Positions 25,071 to 33,219 of a DNA stretch of 64,000 nucleotides are shown here, piece after piece (the stretch's first letter is position 1; each line of letters starts with the position of its first letter). Below the pieces are notes generated by a model, which did not search any database, had not been told where the DNA came from, and saw nothing but the letters and a program-made list of their open reading frames with translations. Made by a program: the position numbers and the translations under genes. The DNA is from Peteryoungia wuzhouensis (GTDB lineage Bacteria > Pseudomonadota > Alphaproteobacteria > Rhizobiales > Rhizobiaceae), in NCBI RefSeq assembly GCF_003205195.1, contig NZ_QJRY01000006.1, forward strand, positions 124,001-188,000, given 5' to 3'.

Positions 25071-26039
25071 ATGACTTCGAAAGGCTTGACCCTGAAAATT
25101 GCCGAACGGCTGGAAGAGCCCGGCAATATCCTGCGCTTGCGGCTTGCGCGCCCGGACGGTGCACCTCTGCCGAAATTCGAGGCGGGTGCGCATCTCGACC
25201 TGCGGCTCAATGACGGCAAAGTCGACCTGTGGCGCCAGTATTCACTGTGTTCGGATCCGGCGGATACGGGGTTCTACGAGATCGGCGTGTTGCTCGATCC
25301 GAAGACACGCGGCGGCTCTGCTGCCGTTCACAAGCTTGCTCTGCCGGGCGTGACTTTCGAGGTCGACGGTCCGCGGAACCATTTTCCGCTCGCCGAGACC
25401 GCGCAAAAGACCGTCCTGTTCGGTGGGGGAATTGGGATAACGCCGATGCTTGCCATGGCGCGTCGGCTGCATGCGCTCGGTCGGGATTTCGTGCTGCACT
25501 ACTGCACGCGTTCCCATGCCGTCACGGCGTTTTGCCAGATCATCGCGCACGCGCCCTGGAAGGATAAGGTCGTCTTCCACTTTGACGATCAGGCCGTCGA
25601 GCAAAAGCTGGATCTGACCCGTGATCTACCCGCTCCGGCGGCCGATACGCACCTTTATGTCTGCGGGCCGCAAGGTTTCATGGACTGGGTCATTTCCGGT
25701 GCAGAGGCGGCCGGGCATGCGTCTGCAAATATTCACCGCGAGTATTTCAGCGCCGATGTCGACACAACCGGCCAGAGCTTCGAAGTGGAGGCGCGCCGCT
25801 CCGGCATCACGGTGACGATCGGCCCCGCTGATACCATTGCCAAGGCCCTCGCCCGGGCCGGTGTCAAGGTTGAGGTCAAGTGCGAGGAGGGGGTCTGCGG
25901 CACCTGCGTGACCGACGTCCTGGAGGGGACGCCCGACCATCGCGACAAGTTCCTGACCGACGACGAACGGGAGGAGGGCACAATGATCTGCGCCTGCTGT
26001 TCGCGGTCCTGCAGCTCGAAACTGGTCCTGGATATTTGA
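25071..26039 (+). CDS. iacF: Ferredoxin-type reductase component of the Rieske oxygenase
   Basis: A 322-residue phthalate-dioxygenase-reductase-like protein. An FMN/FAD-binding barrel (RQYSLCS at 55-61) is followed by an NAD-binding domain (GGGIGITPML at 118-127) and a C-terminal plant-type [2Fe-2S] domain with Cys271, Cys276, Cys279 and Cys307 (CEEGVCGTC, later MICACC). This carries electrons from NADH to the IacCD oxygenase. GGTGAG precedes the ATG. It is followed by iacG at a 26 bp gap. The domain order makes a separate ferredoxin gene unnecessary, and none is present. Confidence 0.93.
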   Translation: MTSKGLTLKIAERLEEPGNILRLRLARPDGAPLPKFEAGAHLDLRLNDGKVDLWRQYSLCSDPADTGFYEIGVLLDPKTRGGSAAVHKLALPGVTFEVDGPRNHFPLAETAQKTVLFGGGIGITPMLAMARRLHALGRDFVLHYCTRSHAVTAFCQIIAHAPWKDKVVFHFDDQAVEQKLDLTRDLPAPAADTHLYVCGPQGFMDWVISGAEAAGHASANIHREYFSADVDTTGQSFEVEARRSGITVTIGPADTIAKALARAGVKVEVKCEEGVCGTCVTDVLEGTPDHRDKFLTDDEREEGTMICACCSRSCSSKLVLDI

Positions 26040-26065
26040 GGCGCCGACGCGCCAAGGAGGAGAGA

Positions 26066-26575
26066 ATGACAATAGCTCAGCCGACTGAAGCCGCCTTGAC
26101 CTTCCGCGAAGGCATGAGCCGCCTCGGAGCCGCGGTAACCCTTCTGACATCGGACGGCCCGGCTGGCCGCCAGGGCATGACGGCCTCCGCCGTCGTGTCC
26201 GTGACCGACAGCCCTCCGACGCTGATCGTCTGTGTCAATCGGGGCATTCGCTGTCACGATCTCTTCGTGGAAAACGCTGTCCTGGCCGTCAACGTGCTCG
26301 GCGGCCGGCATCAGGATCTGTCGCGCCGCTTCGCCAGCAAGGATATCGGGGATCGCTTTGAAGGCGCTGACTGGGTCACGCTTGCGACCGGGGCCCCGGT
26401 GCTCGACGATGCCGAGGTCGTCTTCGACTGCCGCATTGTCGATGTGCGCTCAGTCGGGTCCCATTCGGTGCTCACCTGTGAAGTGGACGCTGTAAAGCTG
26501 CACTCGGATCAGCCACAGGGCCTGATCTGGTTCGGTCGTCACTTCCACCACCTGGAGGCACACGTGGCCCGCTGA
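26066..26575 (+). CDS. iacG: Flavin reductase, partner of the IacA monooxygenase
   Basis: A 169-residue flavin-reductase-domain protein (HpaC/RutF-like): FREGMSRLGAAVTLLTSDG and the flavin-binding GRQGMTASAVVSVTDSPPTL, then CVNRGIRCHDLF, HHLEAH at the end. It supplies FADH2 or FMNH2 to group D monooxygenases. It is last in iacHABCDEFG, preceded by AAGGAGGAGAGA, and converges with iacR 10 bp after its stop. Confidence 0.92.
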   Translation: MTIAQPTEAALTFREGMSRLGAAVTLLTSDGPAGRQGMTASAVVSVTDSPPTLIVCVNRGIRCHDLFVENAVLAVNVLGGRHQDLSRRFASKDIGDRFEGADWVTLATGAPVLDDAEVVFDCRIVDVRSVGSHSVLTCEVDAVKLHSDQPQGLIWFGRHFHHLEAHVAR

Positions 26576-26585
26576 AGTGTTTGGG

Positions 26586-27035
26586 CTACATGCGTTTCAA
26601 CTGGCTGAACACTTTTTCCAGAATGGTGTTCAGCACGTCCATTTCTTCGTTGCTGACCGAGCGGAATGCGAGTTCGAAGATGTCGCGAACTTCGGCGAGC
26701 GCCAGAGCACCCATGCGTTCGCCCTCGGCCGTCAGGCTCACTTCCGTGGCCCGCGCATCCGTCGGTCGCACGCGGGTCGTGACGAACCCGTCCGCTATCA
26801 GACGCTGTACCACTTTCGTGGTCGTATTGAGCCGCATTGCGGAAAATTCTGCAATTTCGGAGATCGACAGGTAGGTGTCCTCGTGCAGCGACATCAGGAC
26901 ACGCCAGCGCGGGGCATCCATACCCATCGGCTTCAACCGCTTTTCGAGCACCTGCACATAACGCTGATCGACGCGACTGATCCAGTAAAATGGCCAGGTT
27001 CTTTTCGCGTGTGGTGTCGCACTCTTGGCGCTCAA
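26586..27035 (-). CDS. iacR: MarR-family regulator of auxin degradation
   Basis: A 149-residue MarR protein with a dimerisation helix pair and winged helix (ISEIAEFSAMRLNTTTKVVQ, RLIADGFVTTRVRPTDARAT, EVSLTAEGER). No ATG fits; the frame begins with a TTG at 27033-27035 that has GGAGAGG 5 nt upstream, so TTG is taken as the start (MSAKSATPHAKRTWPF). MarR repressors bind palindromes and release on binding small aromatics. IacR homologues repress iac genes and respond to indole-3-acetate. A related 13-bp box lies about 50 bp upstream of this gene, suggesting autoregulation. Confidence 0.85.
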   Translation of the reverse strand: MSAKSATPHAKRTWPFYWISRVDQRYVQVLEKRLKPMGMDAPRWRVLMSLHEDTYLSISEIAEFSAMRLNTTTKVVQRLIADGFVTTRVRPTDARATEVSLTAEGERMGALALAEVRDIFELAFRSVSNEEMDVLNTILEKVFSQLKRM

Positions 27036-27083
27036 GGAAACCTCTCCATTTTTGGCCCAAGGCCCAAATTGTCATCATCTTCA

Positions 27084-27096
27084 CGGTAAATTTAAC
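27084..27096 (+). promoter_or_regulatory. Copy 4 of the shared box (CGGTAAATTTAAC), before iacR
   Basis: It matches CGGTAATATTCAC at 10 of 13 positions and keeps the GTnA-N3-TnAC dyad. It lies 49 bp upstream of the iacR TTG start, where a self-repressing MarR protein would bind. Confidence 0.5.
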
Positions 27097-27642
27097 TTTA
27101 TTCCAGTGGCTCGCTGCTCGTCAACGGGTCTTCGGCTCATGGCTTTTGGAAGAGGGCAACAGCTTCGATGGAGAGAAGTACGAGCGGAGCATAGCGACCG
27201 GTGCCAATTCCGGTGGGGAGTTCGCACCGTACGGGATATGCTGTCCCGAGCCTTGGAAACCAGCGACCTTTCGGGGTGGGACGAGGCTATCAGTTGTCTT
27301 CGACCGTGCTGAACGACGAGGCCAATACGTTGAGCCAGATGTTTCCCCGTTTCGTTGACCGGCGTTCGATCAAGGGTAAGGCTGCTTGAGACGATCAGAA
27401 CCGAGGCGCGAAACTTCGGTGAAACACTCTACGGGGACCAATCGCCCTTCGCGCTTTGCCATGACACGCATGATTGGCTTGTCCCGCAGATCCGGCACGT
27501 CCCTCCTGTTATGGCTTCATTCGTCTGGTGAATAACTCACGCTAAAAACATTCATTTGCTAAATTCTGGGGGCGGTTGATAATCGCGGAAAACAAGCGAG
27601 ATGACGTTTTTCGTCATCATAGAAACAGGGAACTGAAGACAC
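27097..27642. other. Intergenic region between iacR and the ABC transporter
   Basis: About 550 bp without a supported gene. Short open frames (for example 27201-27389, ending SQMFPRFVDRRSIKGKAA) do not match anything I recognise and lack ribosome-binding sites. The stretch just before the solute-binding protein is AT-richer (27530-27580) and probably holds its promoter. Confidence 0.5.
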
Positions 27643-29199
27643 ATGATGAAGCGCGTGATCATTGCGGCCGGCCTCGCCAACCTTGTCGCCTACCCCGTCC
27701 TTGCCAAGGACCTGACGATTGGCCTTGCTGGCACAGTCACCTCCATCGATCCGCATTTCTACAATGCGTCGCCGAACAATTCGATCGCGATGCAGATCTT
27801 CGACAGGCTGACCGAGCGCACCGCCGACGGCCAGTTGGTAGAAGGGCTCGCGACGAAGTGGGAGTCGGTGACGGAAACGAAGTGGCGCTTCACCCTGCGC
27901 GAAGGTGTGCGCTGGCACGATGGCAAGCCGTTCACATCAGACGACGTCGTCTTCACGTTGAGCCGGGCGGGGAACGTACCGAATAGCCCAGGCGGCTTCG
28001 GCGGCTTCATGCGCAATATCGAAACCGTCGAGGCAGATGGCGACAATGCCGTCGTCATCAACACCAAGGCGCCTGCTCCGACGCTTCCCGGCGAACTCGC
28101 AAACATTGCCATCGTATCCCGTCATGCGGGCGAGGGCGCCGATACCGCCGACTACAATTCCGGCAAGGCGGCGATCGGCACCGGCGCGTTCCGCTTCTCC
28201 ACATTCAAGCAGGGCATTGAAGTCGGGCTGGAGCGCAACGCCGATTGGTGGGGCAAGAAAGTTGCTTGGGATCGTGCGACCTACCGTATGATCTCGAGCG
28301 CCAGTGCCCGGACGACCGCCGCTTTGGCGGGAGATGTCGACGTCATCGACGCGCCTGCGGCGACTGACATCACGCGCTTCAAGACCACGGCCAATCTCTC
28401 CTTCGTCAGCACTCCGGGCCTGCGGGTCATCTATCTGGCGCCAGCGACATCCGGCGATGCGTGGAAGGCGAACGTGAAGGGGCCGAATGGCGAATCGCTG
28501 GAGACCAACCCGCTCGCCGATCCGCGCGTGCGCAACGCCCTTTCGAAGGCGATCAACCGGGAGGGCATCGTCGATAAGATCATGGGCGGTACCGCTACGG
28601 CGTCCGGCCAATGGCTGCCGGAAGGCGCGTTCTCCTATACGCCCGACATTCAGGTGCCGAAGGCCGATCCTGCTGCCGCAAAGAAGTTGCTGGCCGATGC
28701 CGGCTTTCCGAGCGGTTTCCAACTGACAATTCACGTGCCGAGCGACCGGTATCCGAATGCCCCCGCCGTAGTGCAGGCCGTCGCGCAGATGTGGACGCGA
28801 ATTGGCGTGAAGACAGATGTCGAGGCTCTTCCGTGGACGACCTTTTCGTCCCGCAAGTCGGAATTTGCCATGAAGCTGCTGGGCCTCGGCAACGCGACCT
28901 ACGACGCCAGTTCCATGCTGGTCAACGTGCTGGGAACCGTCGATCCCAAGCGCGGACTGGGCGCGTCCAATGACAGCGGCTATTCCAATCCGGCGCTGGA
29001 TGATCTCGTGTCGAAGGCGATGATGATTTATGACGAGAAGGCCCGGGAGGGAGCCCTCGTCGAGGCCGTGAAGGTGGCTGTGGCCGATGGAGCCATCATT
29101 CCCCTCTACCAGCAGAGCAATGCCTGGGTCATGCGCAAGGGCCTTACTTACGCGCCGCGCATCGACGAGCGTACACTCGCCAAGGACATCGCGGAGTAA
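27643..29199 (+). CDS. Dipeptide/oligopeptide-type ABC transporter, solute-binding protein
   Basis: A 518-residue family 5 extracellular solute-binding protein. The start MMKRVIIAAGLANLVAYPV with a cut after VLA-KD is a Sec signal peptide. Typical segments are IDPHFYNASPNNSIAMQIFD, EGLATKWESVTETKWRFTLR and GVRWHDGKPFTSDDVVFTLS. Family 5 proteins bind peptides, nickel, glutathione, opines and other substrates in the periplasm. The permeases and ATPases follow in order. Adjacent to iacR; the substrate could be an auxin conjugate, but the sequence does not show it. Confidence 0.92.
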   Translation: MMKRVIIAAGLANLVAYPVLAKDLTIGLAGTVTSIDPHFYNASPNNSIAMQIFDRLTERTADGQLVEGLATKWESVTETKWRFTLREGVRWHDGKPFTSDDVVFTLSRAGNVPNSPGGFGGFMRNIETVEADGDNAVVINTKAPAPTLPGELANIAIVSRHAGEGADTADYNSGKAAIGTGAFRFSTFKQGIEVGLERNADWWGKKVAWDRATYRMISSASARTTAALAGDVDVIDAPAATDITRFKTTANLSFVSTPGLRVIYLAPATSGDAWKANVKGPNGESLETNPLADPRVRNALSKAINREGIVDKIMGGTATASGQWLPEGAFSYTPDIQVPKADPAAAKKLLADAGFPSGFQLTIHVPSDRYPNAPAVVQAVAQMWTRIGVKTDVEALPWTTFSSRKSEFAMKLLGLGNATYDASSMLVNVLGTVDPKRGLGASNDSGYSNPALDDLVSKAMMIYDEKAREGALVEAVKVAVADGAIIPLYQQSNAWVMRKGLTYAPRIDERTLAKDIAE

Positions 29200-29208
29200 A
29201 CGCAGGAG

Positions 29209-29236
29209 GAGCAACTGGCGGATCGTCCAGTTGCTC
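29209..29236 (+). other. Intercistronic stem-loop after the solute-binding protein gene
   Basis: GAGCAACTGG (29209-29218) pairs perfectly with CCAGTTGCTC (29227-29236) around an 8 nt loop. There is no T tract, so it is more likely an mRNA-stabilising or processing hairpin allowing higher expression of the binding protein than a full terminator. Confidence 0.75.
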
Positions 29237-29349
29237 TTGTCGCGCGCGTCTGGGCAATGGCGCTATCCCACTGAGCTTCGTCTGGCGGACCTTGCGTGGC
29301 CATGCGTGAAGCCGGCTGGTAAGCATTCTACCCACCACAAGAGAGTACC

Positions 29350-30321
29350 ATGACCCTATGGATCGTCCAGCGTCTGTTGCAAGCGATCGTCATCGCTTTG
29401 GCAATGGCCCTGATTGTATTCGTCGGTCTTCATTTGATCGGCAGTCCCATCGAAACGCTGCTGCCGCCTGAAGCAACCCATGACGACCGCCTGAGACTGA
29501 TCGCGGATCTGGGTCTTGACCGGCCGGTCTACGAACAGTTCCTGATGTTTCTGAAGGGGCTGCTGCAAGGCAATCTCGGCGTCAGCTATGTCTACAAAGA
29601 GCCGGCGGTTGCACTGATCCTGTCCCGGCTGCCGGCCACGCTGGAACTGGCTATCGCTGCCGTTTTGCTCTCGCTGGTCATCGGGGTGCCGCTGGGACTG
29701 GCGGCAGGATGGCAACCCCAGAGCGTCTTTGCGCGCGTCGTCATGATCGGCTCGATCTTAGGCTTCAGTCTTCCGATTTTCTGGATCGCGATCCTGCTCA
29801 TCATGATGTTCAGTGTCCAGCTTGGCTGGCTCCCAAGCTCCGGGCGTGGCGCAACGGAAACCCTGTTCGGGATACCCTGGTCTTTCGTGACGCTGGATGG
29901 GCTTCGCCACATGCTTTTGCCGGCGATCAGTCTTTCCCTCTTCAACATTTCAATGGTGACCCGTCTCACCGAAGCCGGTGTTCGCGAGGCCATGTCGAGC
30001 GAATACGTGCGATTTGCCCGCGCAAAGGGTCTGTCGCCGCAGCGTATTCTCGGCGTCCATGTGCTGAAGAATGTGATGATCCCGGTCGTCACCGTGGTCG
30101 GCCTGGATATTGGTCAGACGATCGCGTTTTCCGTGGTGACGGAAACCATCTTCGCATGGCCGGGTGTCGGCAAAATCATCATCGACAGTATTGCCGCGCT
30201 CGATCGTCCCGTGATCGTCGCCTACCTGATGCTCGTGGTGATCATGTTCGTCATTATAAACCTTGTCGTGGATGTTACGTACAGGCTGCTCGATCCGCGC
30301 ATCCGGCTTCAGGGAGAATGA
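29350..30321 (+). CDS. Dipeptide-type ABC transporter permease (DppB-like)
   Basis: A 323-residue permease with the N-terminal helix WIVQRLLQAIVIALAMALIV, the family insertion LGLDRPVYEQFLMFLKGLLQ and the EAA-loop region YVRFARAKGLSPQRILGVHV that contacts the ATPases. About six membrane helices are visible. It is the first membrane component, following a 150 bp gap with a stem-loop. It pairs with the DppC-like permease starting 1 nt after its stop. Confidence 0.93.
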   Translation: MTLWIVQRLLQAIVIALAMALIVFVGLHLIGSPIETLLPPEATHDDRLRLIADLGLDRPVYEQFLMFLKGLLQGNLGVSYVYKEPAVALILSRLPATLELAIAAVLLSLVIGVPLGLAAGWQPQSVFARVVMIGSILGFSLPIFWIAILLIMMFSVQLGWLPSSGRGATETLFGIPWSFVTLDGLRHMLLPAISLSLFNISMVTRLTEAGVREAMSSEYVRFARAKGLSPQRILGVHVLKNVMIPVVTVVGLDIGQTIAFSVVTETIFAWPGVGKIIIDSIAALDRPVIVAYLMLVVIMFVIINLVVDVTYRLLDPRIRLQGE

Positions 30322-30322
30322 C

Positions 30323-31222
30323 GTGCAAGCCGCTGTAACTTATTCGAAATTTCGGACCGGCCTGCAATTTACGCGGCAGTTTTCACGCTCGCCCCTTGCT
30401 GTTCTCGGGCTGGTCCTGATCACCCTCATTGTCCTACTGGCCGTGTTCGCGCCGTATCTATCGCCGCAGAACCCTTATGATCTGATGCAGTTGGACATCA
30501 TGGATGGGCGGATGGCGCCGGGCACGGAATCGGCGACGGGCTTTACCTTCCTGTTCGGGTCAGACGACCAGGGAAGAGACATGCTGTCGGCCATCCTCTA
30601 CGGGCTGCGTATCAGTTTGATCGTCGGGCTGGGGTCTGCTGCGCTTGCATTCGTCCTTGGGACCGCATTCGGCCTCACGGCGGCATATCTGGGTGGGCGC
30701 ATCGAGAACGCGATGATGCGGCTCGTCGATCTCCAGTTGTCCTTTCCGACGATCCTGTCAGCGCTGTTGATCCTTGCGCTTCTCGGCAAGAGCGTCGGCA
30801 ATGTCGTCTTTGCAATCGTTCTGGTCGAATGGGCGACCTATGCGCGCACGGCCCGTGGTGCCGCCTTGACCGAACTTCGCAGGGAATACATCGAAGCAGC
30901 ACGCTCCCTTCGCCTCCCGCATCGCAACATCCTGTTTCGCCAGTTGCTGCCGAACTGTCTGTCGCCGCTGGTCGTGCTGCTGACGATGCAGGTCGCGCGC
31001 GCGATCACGCTCGAGGCGACGCTGAGCTTTCTCGGCCTTGGCGTTCCGGTGACGGAGCCATCGCTCGGGCTTCTGATCGCCAGCGGCTACGAGTTCATGT
31101 TGTCGGGCACGTACTGGATCGCGCTTTTCCCGGGTATCGCGCTCCTGGTGACGATCTTTGCCATCAACCTCGTTGGTGATCGCCTGCGCCAATTGCTGGA
31201 CCCAAAGGCAGCCCAGAGATGA
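30323..31222 (+). CDS. Dipeptide-type ABC transporter permease (DppC-like)
   Basis: A 299-residue permease: the N-terminal helix SPLAVLGLVLITLIVLLAVF, the family segment FTFLFGSDDQGRDMLSAILY and the EAA loop YIEAARSLRLPHRNILFRQL. The start is the GTG at 30323, which has AGGGAGA 5 nt upstream; no suitably placed ATG exists. Its stop overlaps the first ATPase gene (ATGA). Together with the DppB-like protein it forms the channel. Confidence 0.93.
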   Translation: MQAAVTYSKFRTGLQFTRQFSRSPLAVLGLVLITLIVLLAVFAPYLSPQNPYDLMQLDIMDGRMAPGTESATGFTFLFGSDDQGRDMLSAILYGLRISLIVGLGSAALAFVLGTAFGLTAAYLGGRIENAMMRLVDLQLSFPTILSALLILALLGKSVGNVVFAIVLVEWATYARTARGAALTELRREYIEAARSLRLPHRNILFRQLLPNCLSPLVVLLTMQVARAITLEATLSFLGLGVPVTEPSLGLLIASGYEFMLSGTYWIALFPGIALLVTIFAINLVGDRLRQLLDPKAAQR

Positions 31223-32193
31223 CACCCATGCTTGAAATCAAAGGCTTGAAAACCGAGGTGGTGACCGAGCACGGCAACGTCACGCTCGTCGAAGACATCA
31301 ATCTGAACCTGGCGGCAGGCGAGGTCATGGGTCTCGTTGGCGAATCCGGTTCCGGCAAATCGGTAACCGGTCTCTCCATCATGGGCCTGCTCGATAAGCC
31401 GGTGCAGGTCACCGGTGGGCAGATCCTGTTCAAAGGGCAGGATCTGCGCACATGCTCGCAAAAGGACCTGCGCGCCATTCGCGGCAACCGTATCGCAATG
31501 ATCTTCCAGGATCCGATGTCGACGCTCAACCCGGTGTTGCGGGTGGATACGCAGATGATGGAGGCCGTGCACGCACACGAGTCCGTCAGCAAGAAGATTG
31601 CATGGGAGCGCTCACGCGATGCCTTGGGCATGGTCGGCATTCCCAGCCCCGAAGAACGCCTCAGCGCCTATCCGCACCAGTTCTCAGGGGGCATGCGGCA
31701 GAGAGTGGCAATCGCCATCGCGCTTCTCATGTCGCCTGATCTCATCATTGCCGACGAGCCGACGACCGCGCTTGACGTCACTATCCAGGCACAAATTCTC
31801 TCCGTTGTTCAAAGGCTTGCGCGAGAAAAGGGTACGGCCCTGATCTGGGTGACACACGATCTTTCGGTGGTTGCCGGCTTGGCCGAAAAGCTATCGGTCA
31901 TGTATGCGGGACGCATTGTGGAGCAGGGCACGACAGCGGATGTGCTGAAGCGGCCCCTTCATCCCTATACGAACGGCCTGATCGCCAGCCTTCCTGCGAA
32001 CAACCAGCGCGGCGTGAGGCTGAAGCAGATATCCGGCACCACACCTTCTGTTGCAAACATGCCGAAAGGCTGCGCCTTCCACCCGCGTTGTTTGTCAGCC
32101 ACGGAAATCTGCCTCAACCCTCCGCCGCTTGAGCCTTTGGATGGGCGTCTGCTTCGCTGTTTTCACCCTGTCACGACAGGAGCGCCATCATGA
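31219..32193 (+). CDS. Dipeptide-type ABC transporter ATP-binding protein (DppD-like)
   Basis: A 324-residue ATPase: Walker A GESGSGKS, the Q-loop region [16 protein letters not shown], signature [12 protein letters not shown], Walker [13 protein letters not shown] and H-loop WVTHDLSV. The C-terminal oligopeptide-transporter extension includes [20 protein letters not shown] and FHPRC, with Cys residues of the family's iron-sulfur-type motif. The ATG at 31219 overlaps the permease stop; an internal ATG at 31228 is possible. Confidence 0.93.
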   Translation: MTPMLEIKGLKTEVVTEHGNVTLVEDINLNLAAGEVMGLVGESGSGKSVTGLSIMGLLDKPVQVTGGQILFKGQDLRTCSQKDLRAIRGNRIAMIFQDPMSTLNPVLRVDTQMMEAVHAHESVSKKIAWERSRDALGMVGIPSPEERLSAYPHQFSGGMRQRVAIAIALLMSPDLIIADEPTTALDVTIQAQILSVVQRLAREKGTALIWVTHDLSVVAGLAEKLSVMYAGRIVEQGTTADVLKRPLHPYTNGLIASLPANNQRGVRLKQISGTTPSVANMPKGCAFHPRCLSATEICLNPPPLEPLDGRLLRCFHPVTTGAPS

Positions 32194-33179
32194 GCAATCG
32201 ATTGGAAGTGCGCAATGTGAGCAAGCGCTTCACCCGCAAGGCCGGTGTGCTGGAGCGCGGTGCGGAGATGATGGGACTGAAATCCCCCAACCCGGTCGTT
32301 CGCGCGCTGGATGATGTCAGCATTACCGTGGCGCAAGGCGAAGTCGTCGGAATTGTCGGTGAATCGGGGTGTGGAAAGTCGACCCTCGGCCGTGTGGTGG
32401 CGGGTCTTCTGCAGGCGTCCGAAGGCTCGGTGCTGTTTCGGGGCAAGCAGCTGGCAGAAATGTCGGGTGAAGAAGCTGAGGAGGCGCGGCTGAAGGTCCA
32501 GATGATCTTTCAGGATCCGTCGTCGTCGCTTAACCCGCGTCAGCGGGTGCGCGAGATTATCGGCGCCGCTCCTCTTCATCACGGCATGACCACCGGGCGC
32601 GAACTGGATGACTATGTCAGCCGGCAGATGGCGCGCGCGGGGCTCGACCCGATCCTTGCCAGTCGTTTTCCGCATCAGTTTAGCGGCGGACAGCGCCAGC
32701 GGATCGGGATCGCACGCGCATTGGCCGTTCAGCCCGACATGCTGATCTGTGACGAGTCCGTTGCAGCGCTCGACGTCTCCATACAGGCACAGATCCTGAA
32801 CCTGTTTCTCGACCTCAGGGAGCAGCTCGATCTCACCTATCTCTTCATCAGCCACGACCTCTCCGTCGTGGAGCATATTTCGGACCGCGTGGTCGTCATG
32901 TATCTGGGCCGCGTGGTGGAGGAGGCATCGGTCGCGGAACTGTTTTCGCATCCGAACCACCCTTATACGCGCGCGCTCCTTGACGAACGGCCCAGTCTCG
33001 ACCCCGTTCAGCGACAGTTTTCCGCGATCGAAGGTGAAATTCCAAGTCCGATTTCGCCGCCGCCGGGATGTCATTTTCATCCCCGCTGCCCGATGGCGAT
33101 GGCGCGCTGCCGTGTCGAAAGACCTGAACTGCGGGCCGTCGGCTCCGGGCACAAAAGCGCATGCCATCTCAACGATTGA
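32190..33179 (+). CDS. Dipeptide-type ABC transporter ATP-binding protein (DppF-like)
   Basis: A 329-residue ATPase: Walker A GESGCGKS, Q-loop MIFQDPSSSLNPRQRVREII, signature FSGGQRQRIGIARAL, H-loop FISHDLSVVEHI and the C-terminal PPPGCHFHPRCP. The Walker B reads MLICDESVAALD; Ser replaces the usual Pro after DE, a change seen in other DppF proteins. The ATG overlaps the DppD-like stop (ATGA). It completes a five-gene transporter with the expected heterodimeric ATPase. Confidence 0.93.
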   Translation: MSNRLEVRNVSKRFTRKAGVLERGAEMMGLKSPNPVVRALDDVSITVAQGEVVGIVGESGCGKSTLGRVVAGLLQASEGSVLFRGKQLAEMSGEEAEEARLKVQMIFQDPSSSLNPRQRVREIIGAAPLHHGMTTGRELDDYVSRQMARAGLDPILASRFPHQFSGGQRQRIGIARALAVQPDMLICDESVAALDVSIQAQILNLFLDLREQLDLTYLFISHDLSVVEHISDRVVVMYLGRVVEEASVAELFSHPNHPYTRALLDERPSLDPVQRQFSAIEGEIPSPISPPPGCHFHPRCPMAMARCRVERPELRAVGSGHKSACHLND

Positions 33180-33219
33180 CCCTCTCTCAATCGACTACCT
33201 CTAAGTTGAAGGATACATC

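Noticed and set aside
27201-27389. Short forward frame after iacR
   Set aside because: No recognisable domain, no ribosome-binding site, and other frames are equally open.
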